DNA of 64,000 bases, taken from the NCBI RefSeq assembly GCF_014648175.1, contig NZ_BMQP01000001.1, positions 124,001 through 188,000 on the forward strand, read 5' to 3'. This document shows positions 41,601-52,133 of the stretch, piece by piece. The translations under genes and the position numbers were made by a program. This DNA is from Planobispora rosea. GTDB lineage: Bacteria; Actinomycetota; Actinomycetes; Streptosporangiales; Streptosporangiaceae. The notes beneath the pieces were generated by a model. It was not told the DNA's origin. It searched no databases and was given only the letters and a program-made list of their open reading frames with translations. Every line of letters begins with the position of its first letter. Position 1 is the stretch's first letter.

Positions 41601-42496
41601 GCACGGCCCGCGCCAAGCGCACCCCGCCACCGAGCGGCCTGATCATCGTGGACAAGCCCGCCGGGTGGACCTCGCACGACGTCGTCGGCAAGCTCCGCGG
41701 CATCGCGGGCACCCGCAGGGTCGGTCACGCCGGGACCCTGGACCCGATGGCCACCGGAGTGCTGGTGGTCGGGGTGGAGAAGGCGACCCGGCTCCTGGGT
41801 CACCTGGCGCTCACCGAGAAGGGCTACGACGGCACGATCCGGCTCGGCCAGTCCACCAACACCGACGACGCCGAGGGAGAGGTCACCGCGACGGCCTCGG
41901 CGGCCGGGGTGGCCGAGGAGGACGTGCGCGCCGGGATCGCGGCCCTGACCGGCCGGATCATGCAGATCCCGCCGCAGGTGAGCGCGATCAAGGTGAACGG
42001 CGAGCGGGCCTACAAGCGGGCCAGGGCCGGCGAGGAGGTCGAGCTCCAGGCGCGCCCGGTGACGGTCTCCGGATTCGAGGTCACCGGCCTGCGGCGGGAG
42101 GGCGACCTGCTCGACCTCGACGTCTCGGTGACCTGCTCCAGCGGGACCTACATCCGGGCGCTCGCCCGCGACCTCGGCGTGTCCCTCGGGGTCGGCGGTC
42201 ACCTGACCTCCCTGCGGCGCACCCGGGTCGGCCCCTACGACCTGTCGATGGCCCGCACGATCGAGGAGCTCGGCCGGGAGTGCGTGATCCTGCCCATGGC
42301 CGAGGCGGTCGCGGCGGCGTTCCCGCGCCGCGAGGTGACCGCCGAGGAGGCGAGCAGGGTCGCGCACGGCGGGAGGCTGCCCGCGGCGGGCCTGGGCGCG
42401 GGCCCGATCGGGGTCTTCGGCCCGGACGGCACGCTGGTCGCCCTGGTCGAGGAGCACGGCGGGACCGCCAAGTCCCTGGCCGTCTTCGCAGGGTGA
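41597..42496 (+). CDS. truB: tRNA pseudouridine-55 synthase
   Basis: A 299-residue enzyme that makes pseudouridine 55 in the T-loop of tRNA. The TruB pattern is GLIIVDKPAGWTSHDVV near 14-30, RRVGHAGTLDPMATGVL near 40-56 with the catalytic Asp, QIPPQVSAIKVNGERAYKRAR near 120 and SSGTYIRALARDLG near 178. A C-terminal PUA-like part includes GPIGVFGPDG. ATG 41597 overlaps the nrnA stop. Confidence 0.96.
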   Translation: MSTARAKRTPPPSGLIIVDKPAGWTSHDVVGKLRGIAGTRRVGHAGTLDPMATGVLVVGVEKATRLLGHLALTEKGYDGTIRLGQSTNTDDAEGEVTATASAAGVAEEDVRAGIAALTGRIMQIPPQVSAIKVNGERAYKRARAGEEVELQARPVTVSGFEVTGLRREGDLLDLDVSVTCSSGTYIRALARDLGVSLGVGGHLTSLRRTRVGPYDLSMARTIEELGRECVILPMAEAVAAAFPRREVTAEEASRVAHGGRLPAAGLGAGPIGVFGPDGTLVALVEEHGGTAKSLAVFAG

Positions 42497-42648
42497 CGCT
42501 CGGGTGGGACCAAGCGCCTCCCCGGTTGGGAGAACGCCGGGGGAACATGGGAGGCTGTGGAGTGCCCGGTGACAGGGACGCCGCGCGGCAGCGCGGTCCC
42601 CGGCGCCGGGCGTTTCAAGGTGGATCCGTCACGAGGGAAGAGGCTCAC

Positions 42649-43605
42649 GTGGTGCGAGGCTGGCACGGACTGGACGACGTGCCCGGGGACTGGGGCAGGT
42701 CCGTCATCACGATCGGCGTCTTCGACGGCGTCCACACCGGGCACCAGCAGATGGTGGCGCGCGCGGTGACGATGGCGCAGCGGCTTGGGCTGCCCTCGGT
42801 GGTCGTGACGTTCGACCCGCATCCGGAGGAGGTCGTCAAGCCGGGCACGCACCCGCCACGCCTGACCACGGCCCGGCACCGCACCGAGCTGCTGGCCTCC
42901 CTCGGCGTGGACGCGGTCTGCGTGCTCCCGTTCACCCTTGAGTTCTCCCGGATGAGCCCCGACGAGTTCGTCCAGACGGTGCTGGTCGACCGGTTGCACG
43001 CGGCCGGGGTCGTGGTGGGGGAGAACTTCCGCTTCGGCCACAAGGCCGCCGGCGACGTCGAGACGCTGCGGACCCTCGGGGAGAAGTACGACTTCGAGGC
43101 CGAGGGCGTGCCGCTGGTGAGCAACGGGGAGGCCATCTCCTCCACGCGGATCCGCGAACTGCTGGCCGCCGGGGAGATCGAGGCCGTCACCGCCGCGCTG
43201 GGCCGTCCGCACCGGGTGGAGGGCGTGGTGGTCCGGGGCTACCAGCGCGGACGTCAGCTGGGCTTCCCGACCGCCAACGTCGAGTCGCCGGAGTTCACCG
43301 CGATCCCCGCCGACGGCGTCTACGCGGGCTGGCTCCAGGGCATCCCGACCGGCAACCTGCCGGCGGTCTACGACGGCGAGCGCTGGCCCGCGGCCATCTC
43401 CGTGGGCACCAACCCGACCTTCGAGGGCGTGGACCGCACCGTCGAGGCCTACGCGCTGGACCGCGACGACCTCGACCTGTACGGCGCGCACGTGGCCGTC
43501 GACTTCGGCCACCGGCTGCGCGGCAACACGAAGTTCGACTCGATCGAGGCGCTGGTCGAGCAGATGAACGCCGACGTCGCCGAGACCCGCCGCCTCACCT
43601 CCTGA
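42649..43605 (+). CDS. ribF: Bifunctional riboflavin kinase/FAD synthetase
   Basis: A 318-residue enzyme that converts riboflavin to FMN and then FAD. The N-terminal nucleotidyltransferase domain has VITIGVFDGVHTGHQQMV near 21-38, VVTFDPHPEEVV and ISSTRIRELL near 166. The C-terminal kinase domain has GYQRGRQLGFPTANV near 202 and PAAISVGTNPTFEG. The start is one of two adjacent GTG codons (42649 or 42652), after a GGAAGAGG site. Normally rpsO follows directly; here a transport/amidohydrolase module intervenes. Confidence 0.95.
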   Translation: MVRGWHGLDDVPGDWGRSVITIGVFDGVHTGHQQMVARAVTMAQRLGLPSVVVTFDPHPEEVVKPGTHPPRLTTARHRTELLASLGVDAVCVLPFTLEFSRMSPDEFVQTVLVDRLHAAGVVVGENFRFGHKAAGDVETLRTLGEKYDFEAEGVPLVSNGEAISSTRIRELLAAGEIEAVTAALGRPHRVEGVVVRGYQRGRQLGFPTANVESPEFTAIPADGVYAGWLQGIPTGNLPAVYDGERWPAAISVGTNPTFEGVDRTVEAYALDRDDLDLYGAHVAVDFGHRLRGNTKFDSIEALVEQMNADVAETRRLTS

Positions 43606-43694
43606 TCGGTGGACCCGGCGGACTCGGGGGCACGGGGGTACGGGGGCACGGGGGCGCGGGGCCGTACAGGATCGATGCGGGGCCGTACAGGATC
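43605..43694. repeat. Short G-rich tandem repeats after ribF
   Basis: Units of about 10 bp (cgggggcacg, cgggggtacg) repeat four times at 43625-43660, followed by two copies of gcggggccgtacaggatc. This looks like decayed or slippage-prone spacer DNA at the junction with the inserted module. Confidence 0.55.
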
Positions 43695-43895
43695 TCAGCT
43701 TCCGACGTAGAGACGCTCCAGGCCGATCAGCTCGACGTCGTCCCGGCCCTGTGCGAGACCACGCAGTTCCGGGGTGAATCCCGAACGGGAGAACAGCAGC
43801 AGCTTGGGCGGCCCGTCGACCTTCCCCGGGTCGAGGATCCCCCGGATGTGCTCCAGCCGTTTCGCCGTGGTCACGTCCATCGGCGCTGCCTGCAC
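43695..43895 (-). pseudogene. C-terminal remnant of an ATPase-like protein
   Basis: A 66-codon frame ending KLLLFSRSGFTPELRGLAQ plus RDDVELIGLERLYVG. This resembles the extreme C-terminus, a nuclease-like strand-helix unit, of larger actinobacterial AAA ATPase-type proteins. The catalytic domains are absent, so it is probably a leftover fragment. It is an unlikely stand-alone gene, although a short expressed protein cannot be excluded. Confidence 0.45.
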
Positions 43896-43920
43896 GCCAG
43901 TGCGGCGGCTCCGTGGGAGA

Positions 43921-44541
43921 TCAGGCCGGGGGAGGCAGGAGGGCCTGGCGGGCGTAGGCCGTCGCGTGGGCGATCGAGCCCTCCCGGGTGACGCCGGGGA
44001 CGCCGATCACGATCTGGGTGCTGAACCCGTCCAGCATGGCGCGCAGCCGTACGGAGAAGTCCTCCGGGTCCACCGGGGCGAACTCGCCGGCGCGCATGCC
44101 CTGCTCCAGCAGGGCGACCAGGTCGCGGTGCCAGGCCAGGTCGAGCTCCACCTGGGTGTCGCGCAGCTCGGGCACCGCCAGGGTGCGGCCCCAGACGTGC
44201 ACCCAGAGCAGCCAGCGGGGGTCGGCCGCGCCCTCGGGCAGGTAGAGCTCCACGAAGGCGGGGATCCGGTCCGTCGCGCTCCCGCCCGCCGCCAGCAGCG
44301 CCGCCCGGCCCGGGACGTGCTTCTCCTCGCTCCAGCGCAGCGTCTCCAGCAGGACCTGGTCCTTGCTGCCGAAGTAGTACAGGACGTGACCGCCGCTGGT
44401 GCCCAGCCTCCGGGCGAGCTCGGCCATCGTCATCTCGGCCGGGCCGTACTCGGCGATCGCCTCCATCGCGGCTTCGAGCATCCGCTCGCGCGGGCGCTCC
44501 AGCCGCCGCCGGACCGTGCCGCGCGCCTGACCGCGTGCCAT
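43921..44541 (-). CDS. TetR-family regulator
   Basis: A 206-residue repressor. The helix-turn-helix is ERMLEAAMEAIAEYGPAEMTMAELARRLGTSGGHVLYYFGSKDQVLLETL (about residues 19-68), with LYYFGSKDQLL as the typical end. A helical C-terminal ligand domain follows with W-rich contacts (RWLLWVHVWGRTL). It is divergent from the APC permease gene, and two tandem 19-bp palindromes lie between them. It most likely controls the permease/amidohydrolase operon and itself. Confidence 0.93.
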   Translation of the reverse strand: MARGQARGTVRRRLERPRERMLEAAMEAIAEYGPAEMTMAELARRLGTSGGHVLYYFGSKDQVLLETLRWSEEKHVPGRAALLAAGGSATDRIPAFVELYLPEGAADPRWLLWVHVWGRTLAVPELRDTQVELDLAWHRDLVALLEQGMRAGEFAPVDPEDFSVRLRAMLDGFSTQIVIGVPGVTREGSIAHATAYARQALLPPPA

Positions 44542-44601
44542 GTCGCCTCGTTCCGGTAACGGGTCATCAAGGACTCTTGACGGTGAACTCTACGACAGTG
44601 C

Positions 44602-44641
44602 ATTTTGAATGACATTCAAAATTTTGAACGCCATTCAAAAT
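44602..44641. promoter_or_regulatory. Tandem TetR operators
   Basis: TTTTGAATG-A-CATTCAAAA (44603-44621) is a perfect inverted repeat. It is followed at once by a second copy, ATTTTGAACG-C-CATTCAAAAT (44621-44641), with one mismatch. The AT-rich pair sits between the divergent TetR and permease starts and overlaps the permease promoter region. Confidence 0.8.
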
Positions 44642-44672
44642 GATCGTCGTATGAGTCGTATGAGGAGCCCCC

Positions 44673-46070
44673 GTGCTCGACCAATCCACACTCGCGCCGC
44701 AGGCGGCTCCGTCCCTGCCGCGGGTCCTCGGCCTGTTCGGCGCGGTCATGCTGACCCTGTCCTGCATCACCCCCACCTCGTCGCTGTTCATCATCGTCCC
44801 CGAGGTGCTGGCCGGGCAGGGGAGCGGCGCGGTGATCGCGCTCGTCGCGGGCCTGGCGGTCTCGATCGGGATCGCGTTCTGCTACGCCGAGCTGGGCACG
44901 CTCGCGCCGAGCTCCGGCGGTGAGTACGCCATGGTGACCACGCTGCTCGGCCGGTTCGGCGGCTGGATCACCTTCGGGCTCTCCGCCTCCCTCCTCATCG
45001 TCATCCCGCCGATCATCGCGCTGGGCACCGCCGACTACCTGTCGGACCTGTTCACCGTGGACCGCGCGCTCGCCGGGGCGGCCGTCATGCTGCTGGCCAC
45101 GCTGTTCGCCGTGCTCGACGTCCGCTCCAACGCCTTCATCACCGGCGTCTTCCTCGCCGTCGAGATCGTCGCCGCCGCCTTGGTCGCCGGTTTCGGGTTC
45201 CTCAACTCCCAGCGCGACGTGTCGGTGCTGGTCTCCCCGGTGGTGCCGGACGGGCAGGGCGGGTTGTCGGCCTTCTCCGTGGGGATTCTGATGGCCGGCC
45301 TGACGGTCACGATGTTCTCCTTCAACGGCTTCGGCTCGGCCGTCTACCTCACCGAGGAGATCAAGAACCCGCGCCGCAACGTCCCCCGCACCGTCTTCTG
45401 GGCGCTCGGCCTGGCCGGAGTGATCATCATCGTTCCCACGGCCGCCGCGGTGCTCGGCGTCGGCTCACTCGACGACCTGGTCAACGGCACCTTCCCCGAC
45501 TACGTGCGGGCCTGGACCAGCCCCGGCTTCGCCGCCGTGATCAACCTGAGCATCGCGATCGCGATCCTCAACGCGGTGCTGGTCATGGCGTTGCAGAACG
45601 GCCGCGTCATCTTCGCCTCCGGCCGCGACCGGGCGTGGCCCGCGCCGGTCAACCGGGCTCTGACCCGGCTCCACCCCAGGTGGGGCTCGCCCTGGGTGAG
45701 CACGCTGGCCATCGGCCTGCCCGGCGCGCTGATGGCGGCCCTGTTCGACATCGAGGGCCTGCTCGGCGTGACCTCCGTCATCCTGACGCTGGTCTCCCTG
45801 CTCATCGCGGTCGCCGCCCTCCGCGCCCGGACCGGCGGGTACCGCAGGGCCGCGGCCTGGCGGATGCCGCTCTGGCCGGCGGTCCCGGTCGCGGTGATCG
45901 CCGCCCTGCTGTACGCCCTGGCCGAGCAGGAGCTGAAGGACCTGGCCGTCGCCGGCGCCATCGTCGCGGTCTGCGCCGTCTACTACGTCTTCTACCTGCG
46001 CCCCCGCGCCGCCGACCGCTGGGTCGTGGAGACCCCGGAGGAGACGGCCTCCCCGGGGGACGGCCGGTGA
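44673..46070 (+). CDS. APC-superfamily amino acid/amine permease
   Basis: A 465-residue transporter with 12 predicted spans. The first spans ([20 protein letters not shown] and [22 protein letters not shown]) carry the APC-type unwound helix and E-L-G-x-x-x-P-x-x-G-G-x-Y motif, and [22 protein letters not shown] near 215-237 is the conserved loop. GTG 44673 has GAGGAG upstream. Its stop overlaps the start of the amidohydrolase gene (GTGA), so imported substrate and hydrolase probably match. Control by the divergent TetR is likely. Confidence 0.93.
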   Translation: MLDQSTLAPQAAPSLPRVLGLFGAVMLTLSCITPTSSLFIIVPEVLAGQGSGAVIALVAGLAVSIGIAFCYAELGTLAPSSGGEYAMVTTLLGRFGGWITFGLSASLLIVIPPIIALGTADYLSDLFTVDRALAGAAVMLLATLFAVLDVRSNAFITGVFLAVEIVAAALVAGFGFLNSQRDVSVLVSPVVPDGQGGLSAFSVGILMAGLTVTMFSFNGFGSAVYLTEEIKNPRRNVPRTVFWALGLAGVIIIVPTAAAVLGVGSLDDLVNGTFPDYVRAWTSPGFAAVINLSIAIAILNAVLVMALQNGRVIFASGRDRAWPAPVNRALTRLHPRWGSPWVSTLAIGLPGALMAALFDIEGLLGVTSVILTLVSLLIAVAALRARTGGYRRAAAWRMPLWPAVPVAVIAALLYALAEQELKDLAVAGAIVAVCAVYYVFYLRPRAADRWVVETPEETASPGDGR

Positions 46071-47686
46071 ACGACCTGATCGTACGCAACGCCCGGATCC
46101 ACACCGTGGACCCGGCGCTGCCCCGGGCGCAGGCGCTGGCCGTACGGGACGGACGGATCACCTGGGTCGGCGACGACGCCTCCCGCCCGGAGGGCGCCGA
46201 GGTGATCGACGCGGGCGGGCGGCTGGTCCTGCCCGGCTTCGTCGACGCCCACAACCACGTACGGCTCGGCTCGGACGACGCGTGCGTCCAGCTCGCCGGG
46301 GCGGGCTCCCTGGCGGAGATCGGCCGGCGGATCGCCGCGTGGCGGGCGGCCAACCCGCACGCCCGGTGGATCGAGTGCGAGGGCTTCGACTACTCCGCGA
46401 TCCCCGGCGGCCGGATGCCGCGCGCCGCCGACCTGGACCCGCTCACCGAGGGCCTGCCCGCCTTCGTGTTCGGCTACGACGTGCACACCATGTGGCTGAA
46501 CACGGCCGGTCTGCGCGAGCTGGGCATCGACCGCGACCACACCGACCTGCCGTACGGCGTGGCCGAGACCGACGAGGCGGGCGAGCCGACCGGGTTCGTC
46601 ACCGAGTTCGCGGTGCGCGGGCTGTCCCGGGAGGGCCAGCGCGCCCTCGCCGGGCTGGGCGTGCCGTGGGCGAGCGCCGAGCGGCAGTACCCCCGGCTGC
46701 TGGCCAGCCTCGACACGGCCACCCGCTACGGCATCACCACGATCGTCGAGCCGCAGAACTCGCTGGACGACCTGGCGCTGTTCGAGCGGGCCCGGGCCGA
46801 GGGACGGCTCCGGTCGCGGGTGATCGCCGCGCTGTTCCACCCCCGGGGCACGAGCGGCGCCGAGCTGGCGGACTTCGCCGCCGCGGCCCGGGGCGGGGAC
46901 GAGTGGCTGCGGGCCGGGCCGCTCAAGCTCTACATCGACGACGTGGTGGAGCCGCACACGGCGGCGCTGCTGGAGCCGTACTGCGGGCACGCGCACCGGG
47001 GGGAGACCTTCTACGACCCGGAGGAGTTCGCGCAGCTGCTGGCCGAGCTGGACGCGGCGGGCTTCCAGGCGTTCGTGCACGCCACCGGCGACCGGGGCAT
47101 CCGCACCGTGCTGGACGCCGTCGAGCACGCCCGGAAGGTGAACGGCCCCCGGGACGCCAGGCACCAGATCGTCCACGTCGAGTGCCTCGACCCGGCGGAC
47201 GTGCCGCGCTTCGCCGAGCTGGGCGTCGTCGCGTGCATGCAGCCCCGGCACTGCTCGCCCGACATCGCCGGCCCCGGCCACGACTGGGCCGAGGCCGTGG
47301 GGCCGGGCCGGTGGGCCAAGGCGTGGCCGATGCGCTCGCTGCACGAGGCGGGAGCCGTGCTGGCGTTCTCCAGCGACTGGAACGTCGCCGAGATGGATCC
47401 CATGATCGGCATCTACACCGCCGTCACCCGGCGCGGCCTGGCGGGCGGGCCCGCCTGGGTGCCGGAGGAGGCGGTCGACCTGGAGACCGCCATCCGGGCC
47501 TACACGCTCGGTTCCGCCTACGCCAACTTCTGCGACCACGACCGCGGCTCCCTGACCGTGGGCAAGCTCGCCGACCTGGTGATCCTCTCCGAGGATCTCT
47601 TCGGGATCCCGGCCGGGCGCATCCCCGAGGTCCGTGCCGAGACCGTGATCGTGGGCGGCCGGGTCGTGGAGTGTGCGAGCAGGTGA
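46067..47686 (+). CDS. YtcJ-like metal-dependent amidohydrolase
   Basis: A 539-residue amidohydrolase (Amidohydro_3) with the N-terminal [16 protein letters not shown] strand, metal-binding [14 protein letters not shown] near 56, [12 protein letters not shown] near 287, [19 protein letters not shown] near 336-354, QIVHVECLD and the late [12 protein letters not shown]. Relatives hydrolyse amides, carbamates or imides, often without a known substrate. It has no signal peptide. It overlaps the permease gene by GTGA, forming a transporter-hydrolase pair. Confidence 0.92.
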   Translation: MNDLIVRNARIHTVDPALPRAQALAVRDGRITWVGDDASRPEGAEVIDAGGRLVLPGFVDAHNHVRLGSDDACVQLAGAGSLAEIGRRIAAWRAANPHARWIECEGFDYSAIPGGRMPRAADLDPLTEGLPAFVFGYDVHTMWLNTAGLRELGIDRDHTDLPYGVAETDEAGEPTGFVTEFAVRGLSREGQRALAGLGVPWASAERQYPRLLASLDTATRYGITTIVEPQNSLDDLALFERARAEGRLRSRVIAALFHPRGTSGAELADFAAAARGGDEWLRAGPLKLYIDDVVEPHTAALLEPYCGHAHRGETFYDPEEFAQLLAELDAAGFQAFVHATGDRGIRTVLDAVEHARKVNGPRDARHQIVHVECLDPADVPRFAELGVVACMQPRHCSPDIAGPGHDWAEAVGPGRWAKAWPMRSLHEAGAVLAFSSDWNVAEMDPMIGIYTAVTRRGLAGGPAWVPEEAVDLETAIRAYTLGSAYANFCDHDRGSLTVGKLADLVILSEDLFGIPAGRIPEVRAETVIVGGRVVECASR

Positions 47687-47833
47687 CGGCCGATGGTAGT
47701 CTGGCATGTCAGCTCTGTAACCGGTGGTGACGTCACCCCCGGGTGCTGACCCCGCCACGGCGACTGTAGGCACACACGGTCGCTCGGGCCTTTTCCCGAA
47801 TCAACGTGTGCCCGTAGATGTTCAAGGAGAGAC

Positions 47834-48103
47834 GTGTCGCTCGACAGCGCCGCCAAGAAGCAGATCATCAGTGAGTACGCCAAGAGCGATGCCGACACCG
47901 GCTCGCCCGAGGTGCAGATCGCGCTGCTCAGCAAGCGCATCAGTGAGCTCACCGAGCACATGAAGCGCAACAAGCACGACTTCCACAGCCAGCGCGGCCT
48001 GCTGCTGCTGGTCGGCCGTCGCCGTCGCCTGCTCAAGTACCTGCAGAGCAAGGACATCCAGCGTTACCGTTCGCTTATCGAGCGACTGGGTCTGCGCCGA
48101 TAA
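47834..48103 (+). CDS. rpsO: 30S ribosomal protein S15
   Basis: An 89-residue protein with all S15 landmarks: [55 protein letters not shown] and the terminal [13 protein letters not shown]. It binds 16S rRNA early in 30S assembly. GTG 47834 follows a GGAGAG site. The 147-bp region upstream should hold its promoter; the hairpin at 48107-48140 follows. Confidence 0.98.
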   Translation: MSLDSAAKKQIISEYAKSDADTGSPEVQIALLSKRISELTEHMKRNKHDFHSQRGLLLLVGRRRRLLKYLQSKDIQRYRSLIERLGLRR

Positions 48104-48106
48104 CAT

Positions 48107-48140
48107 GACGGGGGAGTGGCGTTCACGCCGCTCCCCCGTC
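48107..48140 (+). terminator. rpsO-pnp intergenic hairpin
   Basis: A 15-bp stem, gacgggggagtggcg with cgccgctcccccgtc (one G-U pair), with loop ttca starts 3 nt after the rpsO stop. It can terminate rpsO transcripts, and in Streptomyces the corresponding intergenic hairpin is an RNase III site for pnp autoregulation. Confidence 0.75.
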
Positions 48141-48424
48141 TCGTGGGGAACGTTCCGGCGCGTCGCGCCCTGGGAACCTGTTCCTGCGAGCAAACTGAAT
48201 AGCCGAGAAAGTGCCCCCGCGTCCGCAAGCAAACGCGCCCCACGGCGTCGGAGGGCCGGTCCTCGGTAGTGGCCCCCGGTCATCACGGCGCATGCCGTAC
48301 ACACGAACCGGGCGCTTCGATCGAAGACCGGCGCTGCACCTACGGGGAAGCGGCAACAAAGACGACCCTGGCACGACACGCGTGTCCGGGCGGACGCGGG
48401 TGACCGACCACAAGGAGGTCCCCC
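48141..48424 (+). other. pnp leader/promoter region
   Basis: About 280 bp without a gene between the rpsO hairpin and pnp. It probably contains the pnp promoter and 5' leader. The strong AAGGAGG ribosome site lies at 48412-48418. No riboswitch was recognised. Confidence 0.5.
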
Positions 48425-50779
48425 GTGGAGGGTGTCCACAGCAGTGAAGCCGTCATCGACAACGGCTCTTTCGGCACGCGCACCGTCCGGTTCGAGACCG
48501 GCCGGCTCGCGCGCCAGGCGGCGGGTTCCGCCGTCGCCTACCTGGACGACGAGACGATGGTCCTGTCCGCGACCACCGCGTCCAAGTCCCCCAAGGAGAA
48601 CCTCGACTTCTTCCCCCTGACGGTGGACGTCGAGGAGCGGATGTACGCCGCGGGCCGCATCCCCGGCTCGTTCTTCCGCCGTGAGGGCCGTCCCTCCGAG
48701 GACGCCATCCTCACCTGCCGCCTGATCGACCGGCCGCTGCGCCCGTCGTTCGTCAAGGGCCTGCGCAACGAGATCCAGGTCGTCGCCACGATCATGGCGC
48801 TCAACCCCGACCACCTCTACGACGTGGTCGCGATCAACGCCGCGTCCCTGTCCACCCAGCTCGCCGGGCTGCCCTTCTCCGGCCCGATCGGCGGCGTGCG
48901 CGTCGCGCTGATCGAGGGCCAGTGGATCGCCTTCCCGACCCACTCGGAGCTGGAGAACGCCACCTTCGACATGGTCGTGGCCGGTCGCGTCCTGGAGGAC
49001 GGCGACGTCGCGATCATGATGGTCGAGGCCGAGTCCACCCGCGACACGCTCAAGCTCGTCGCCGAGGGCGCGGTCGCGCCGACCGAGGAGACCGTGGCCG
49101 AGGGCCTGGAGGCCTCCAAGCGGTTCATCAAGGTGCTGTGCGACGCGCAGTCCAAGCTCGCCCAGGTCGCCGCCAAGGAGACCGCCGAGTACCCCGTCTT
49201 CCTCGACTACCAGGACGACGTCCTGGAGGCCGTGACCGGCGCGGTCAAGACCGAGCTGGCCGCCGCGCTGACCATCGCCGGCAAGCAGGAGCGCGAGGCC
49301 GAGCTCGACCGGGTCAAGACCCTGGCCGCCGAGAAGGTCGCCCCCGACTTCGAGGGCCGCGAGAAGGAGGTCGGCGCCGCCTTCCGCTCGCTGACCAAGA
49401 AGCTCATGCGCGAGCGCGTCATCAACGAGGGCGTGCGCATCGACGGCCGCGGCGCCAAGGACATCCGCCAGCTGACCGCCGAGGTCCACGTGGTGCCCCG
49501 GGTCCACGGCTCGGCCCTGTTCGAGCGCGGCGAGACCCAGATCCTGGGCATCACCACGCTCAACATGCTCCGCATGGAGCAGATGATCGACACGCTGAAC
49601 CCCGAGCGCACCAAGCGCTACATGCACAACTACAACTTCCCGCCCTACTCCACCGGTGAGACCGGCCGGGTGGGCTCTCCCAAGCGCCGGGAGATCGGCC
49701 ACGGCGCGCTCGCCGAGCGGGCGCTCCTGCCGGTCCTGCCCACCCGCGAGGAGTTCCCCTACGCGATCCGCCAGGTGTCGGAGGCTCTCGGCTCCAACGG
49801 CTCCACCTCGATGGGCTCGGTCTGCGCCAGCACGATGTCGCTGCTGGACGCGGGCGTGCCGCTGAAGGGCATCGTCGCGGGCATCGCGATGGGCCTGATC
49901 AACGAGGGCGACCAGTACGTCACGCTGACCGACATCCTCGGCGCCGAGGACGCCATGGGCGACATGGACTTCAAGGTCGCCGGCACCCGGGACCTCATCA
50001 CCGCCCTGCAGCTCGACACCAAGCTCGACGGCATCCCCGCCTCGGTCCTGGCCGCCGCGCTGAAGCAGGCCAAGGGCGCCCGTCTGGCCATCATCGACGT
50101 GATGCAGGAGGCCATCGACTCCCCGGCGGAGATGAACGTCACCGCCCCGCGCATCATCACGATCAAGGTCCCGGTCGACAAGATCGGCGAGGTCATCGGC
50201 CCGAAGGGCAAGATGATCAACCAGATCCAGGACGACACCGGCGCCGAGATCACGATCGAGGACGACGGCACCATCTACATCGGCGCCACCGACGGCCCGT
50301 CCGCCGAGGCGGCGCGTTCGGCCATCAACGCCATCGCCAACCCGCACATGCCGGAGGTCGGCGAGCGCTACCTGGGCACGGTCGTCAAGCTCGCCGCCTT
50401 CGGCGCGTTCATCTCCCTCATGCCGGGCAAGGACGGCCTGCTGCACGTCTCCCAGATCCGCAAGCTGCACGGCGGCAAGCGCATCGAGAACGTCGAGGAC
50501 GTCATGAACGTCGGCGAGAAGATCCAGGTGGAGATCGCCGAGATCGACTCCCGCGGCAAGCTCTCGCTCGTCCCGGTCGAGGTCATCGAGAAGGAGGCCG
50601 AGGCCAAGGGCGAGGCCGGCACCCCCGAGTCGGGCGAGTCGGACGCCGCTCCCGCCGCCCCCACCTCCGCCTCCGCCGCCTCCGCCGAGGACAAGCCCGC
50701 CGAGGACAAGCCCCGTCGCACCCGCGTTCGGACCCGCAGCAGCGGCGGCAACCGTGGGGGAGAAGACCGCAACTCGTGA
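48425..50779 (+). CDS. pnp: Polyribonucleotide nucleotidyltransferase (PNPase)
   Basis: A 784-residue phosphorolytic 3'-5' exoribonuclease. Two RNase PH domains (about 10-225 and 330-560; [47 protein letters not shown]) flank a helical linker. KH ([21 protein letters not shown] near 580-600) and S1 ([28 protein letters not shown] near 650-680) domains follow. The C-terminus is an Ala/Pro/Glu-rich tail ending in Arg-rich sequence. GTG 48425 has AAGGAGG upstream. Its stop overlaps the M16 peptidase start. Confidence 0.98.
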   Translation: MEGVHSSEAVIDNGSFGTRTVRFETGRLARQAAGSAVAYLDDETMVLSATTASKSPKENLDFFPLTVDVEERMYAAGRIPGSFFRREGRPSEDAILTCRLIDRPLRPSFVKGLRNEIQVVATIMALNPDHLYDVVAINAASLSTQLAGLPFSGPIGGVRVALIEGQWIAFPTHSELENATFDMVVAGRVLEDGDVAIMMVEAESTRDTLKLVAEGAVAPTEETVAEGLEASKRFIKVLCDAQSKLAQVAAKETAEYPVFLDYQDDVLEAVTGAVKTELAAALTIAGKQEREAELDRVKTLAAEKVAPDFEGREKEVGAAFRSLTKKLMRERVINEGVRIDGRGAKDIRQLTAEVHVVPRVHGSALFERGETQILGITTLNMLRMEQMIDTLNPERTKRYMHNYNFPPYSTGETGRVGSPKRREIGHGALAERALLPVLPTREEFPYAIRQVSEALGSNGSTSMGSVCASTMSLLDAGVPLKGIVAGIAMGLINEGDQYVTLTDILGAEDAMGDMDFKVAGTRDLITALQLDTKLDGIPASVLAAALKQAKGARLAIIDVMQEAIDSPAEMNVTAPRIITIKVPVDKIGEVIGPKGKMINQIQDDTGAEITIEDDGTIYIGATDGPSAEAARSAINAIANPHMPEVGERYLGTVVKLAAFGAFISLMPGKDGLLHVSQIRKLHGGKRIENVEDVMNVGEKIQVEIAEIDSRGKLSLVPVEVIEKEAEAKGEAGTPESGESDAAPAAPTSASAASAEDKPAEDKPRRTRVRTRSSGGNRGGEDRNS

Positions 50780-52089
50780 TGACCACCACTCTGCACCCCG
50801 GCAAGGACGGCGCCGGGGTCGTGCAGCGCACCGTCCTCCCCGGTGGGCTCCGGGTGGTGACCGAATCCATGCCGACCGTGCGATCCGTCGCGGTCGGCAT
50901 GTGGGTCGGCATCGGATCGAGGGACGAGGCCCCCGAGCACATGGGGGCCTCCCACTTCCTTGAGCACCTGCTGTTCAAGGGAACCCCCACGCGGGACGCC
51001 CTGGAGATCTCCGCGGCGATCGAGGGCATCGGCGGTGAGATCAACGCCTTCACCGCCAAGGAGTACACCTGCTACTACGCGCGGGTCCTCGACGAGGACC
51101 TGCAGGTGGCGATCGACGTGCTCGCCGACGTGGTGACCTCCTCGCTCATCACCTCCGACGACGTCGAGGCCGAGCGCGGCGTGATCCTCGAGGAGATCGC
51201 CATGCACGACGACGACCCGTCGGACGTCGTGCACGAGCAGTTCTCCGCGGAGCTGTACGGCGACACGCCCATCGGCAGGCCGATCCTCGGCACGGTGGAG
51301 TCGATCAACGCGATCGACCGCGACCGGATCGCCGAGTACTACCGGACCTACTACCTGCCCACCCGCACGGTGGTGTCGGTGGCGGGCAACGTCACCCACG
51401 AGCAGGTGGTGGAACTGGTCGCCGCCGCCTACGAGCGGGCCGGGGCGCTGGGCGGGAACGCCACGCCGATCCCGCCGCGCGTGACCGGCGAGGGCGTCGA
51501 GACCCGCTCCGGCATCCGGGTGCTGCACCGCCCGACCGAGCAGGCCAACCTGGTCCTCGGCACGACCGGCATCACCCGCACCGACGACCGCCGCTTCGCC
51601 CTCGGCGTGCTCAACGCGGCGCTCGGCGGCGGCATGTCGTCGCGCCTGTTCCAGGAGATCCGGGAGAAGCGCGGCCTGGCCTACTCGACGTACAGCTACA
51701 CCTCCCAGTACGCCGACACCGGTCAGTTCGGCATCTACGCCGGCTGCCTGCCCTCCAAGATCGACGACGTGCTGGAGATCTGCCGCGAGGAGATCCTGCG
51801 GGTGGTCGCCGAGGGCATCACCGAGGACGAGATCGTCCGCGGCAAGGGCCAGATGCGCGGCGGCCTCGTCCTCGGCCTGGAGGACACCGGCTCCCGCATG
51901 TCCCGGATCGGCAAGGGCGAGCTCGTCTACGACGAACTGCTCTCGGTCGACGAGGTCCTGGCGCGGATCGAAGCGGTCACCCCCGAGGAGATCACCGAGA
52001 TCGCCCGCGACATCTTCACCCGCCCTCTGACCCTCGCGGTCATCGGCCCCTACGAGGACAAGGACTTCAGCCGGGCACTGTCCGTCTGA
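50776..52089 (+). CDS. M16-family zinc metallopeptidase (PepR-like)
   Basis: A 437-residue processing-peptidase homologue. The inverted zinc motif HFLEH lies near residues 60-64, with the third ligand in [16 protein letters not shown] near 135. The substrate-binding [18 protein letters not shown] near 295 is conserved in the inactive second half. It starts at GTG 50776 (or ATG 50779), overlapping the pnp stop. The pnp-M16-dapB order is standard in actinobacteria; here dapB is displaced by an MFS gene. Confidence 0.95.
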   Translation: MMTTTLHPGKDGAGVVQRTVLPGGLRVVTESMPTVRSVAVGMWVGIGSRDEAPEHMGASHFLEHLLFKGTPTRDALEISAAIEGIGGEINAFTAKEYTCYYARVLDEDLQVAIDVLADVVTSSLITSDDVEAERGVILEEIAMHDDDPSDVVHEQFSAELYGDTPIGRPILGTVESINAIDRDRIAEYYRTYYLPTRTVVSVAGNVTHEQVVELVAAAYERAGALGGNATPIPPRVTGEGVETRSGIRVLHRPTEQANLVLGTTGITRTDDRRFALGVLNAALGGGMSSRLFQEIREKRGLAYSTYSYTSQYADTGQFGIYAGCLPSKIDDVLEICREEILRVVAEGITEDEIVRGKGQMRGGLVLGLEDTGSRMSRIGKGELVYDELLSVDEVLARIEAVTPEEITEIARDIFTRPLTLAVIGPYEDKDFSRALSV

Positions 52090-52095
52090 CGTCAC

Positions 52096-52133
52096 GGGTC
52101 GCGCCGTACCGGCGCCGGTACGGCGCGCAACCC
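52096..52133 (+). terminator. Terminator after the M16 peptidase gene
   Basis: The 26-bp perfect palindrome at 52101-52126 (gcgccgtaccggc and its complement) is extended by ggg/ccc pairs. It starts 7 nt after the stop. It probably ends the pnp-M16 transcript. Confidence 0.7.

Noticed and set aside
40598-42496. 632-codon version of TruB
   Set aside because: Its first ~330 codons are an off-frame reading of nrnA; TruB begins at 41597.
43921-44541. This TetR as the regulator of the CCAAGCGC regulon
   Set aside because: It has its own, unrelated tandem operator (TTTTGAATG type) and lies about 15 kb from the nearest CCAAGCGC site.
47822-50470. 882-codon antisense frame across rpsO and pnp
   Set aside because: Mirror of strongly conserved genes; composition is Asp/Gly/Leu/Val-biased with no domain.
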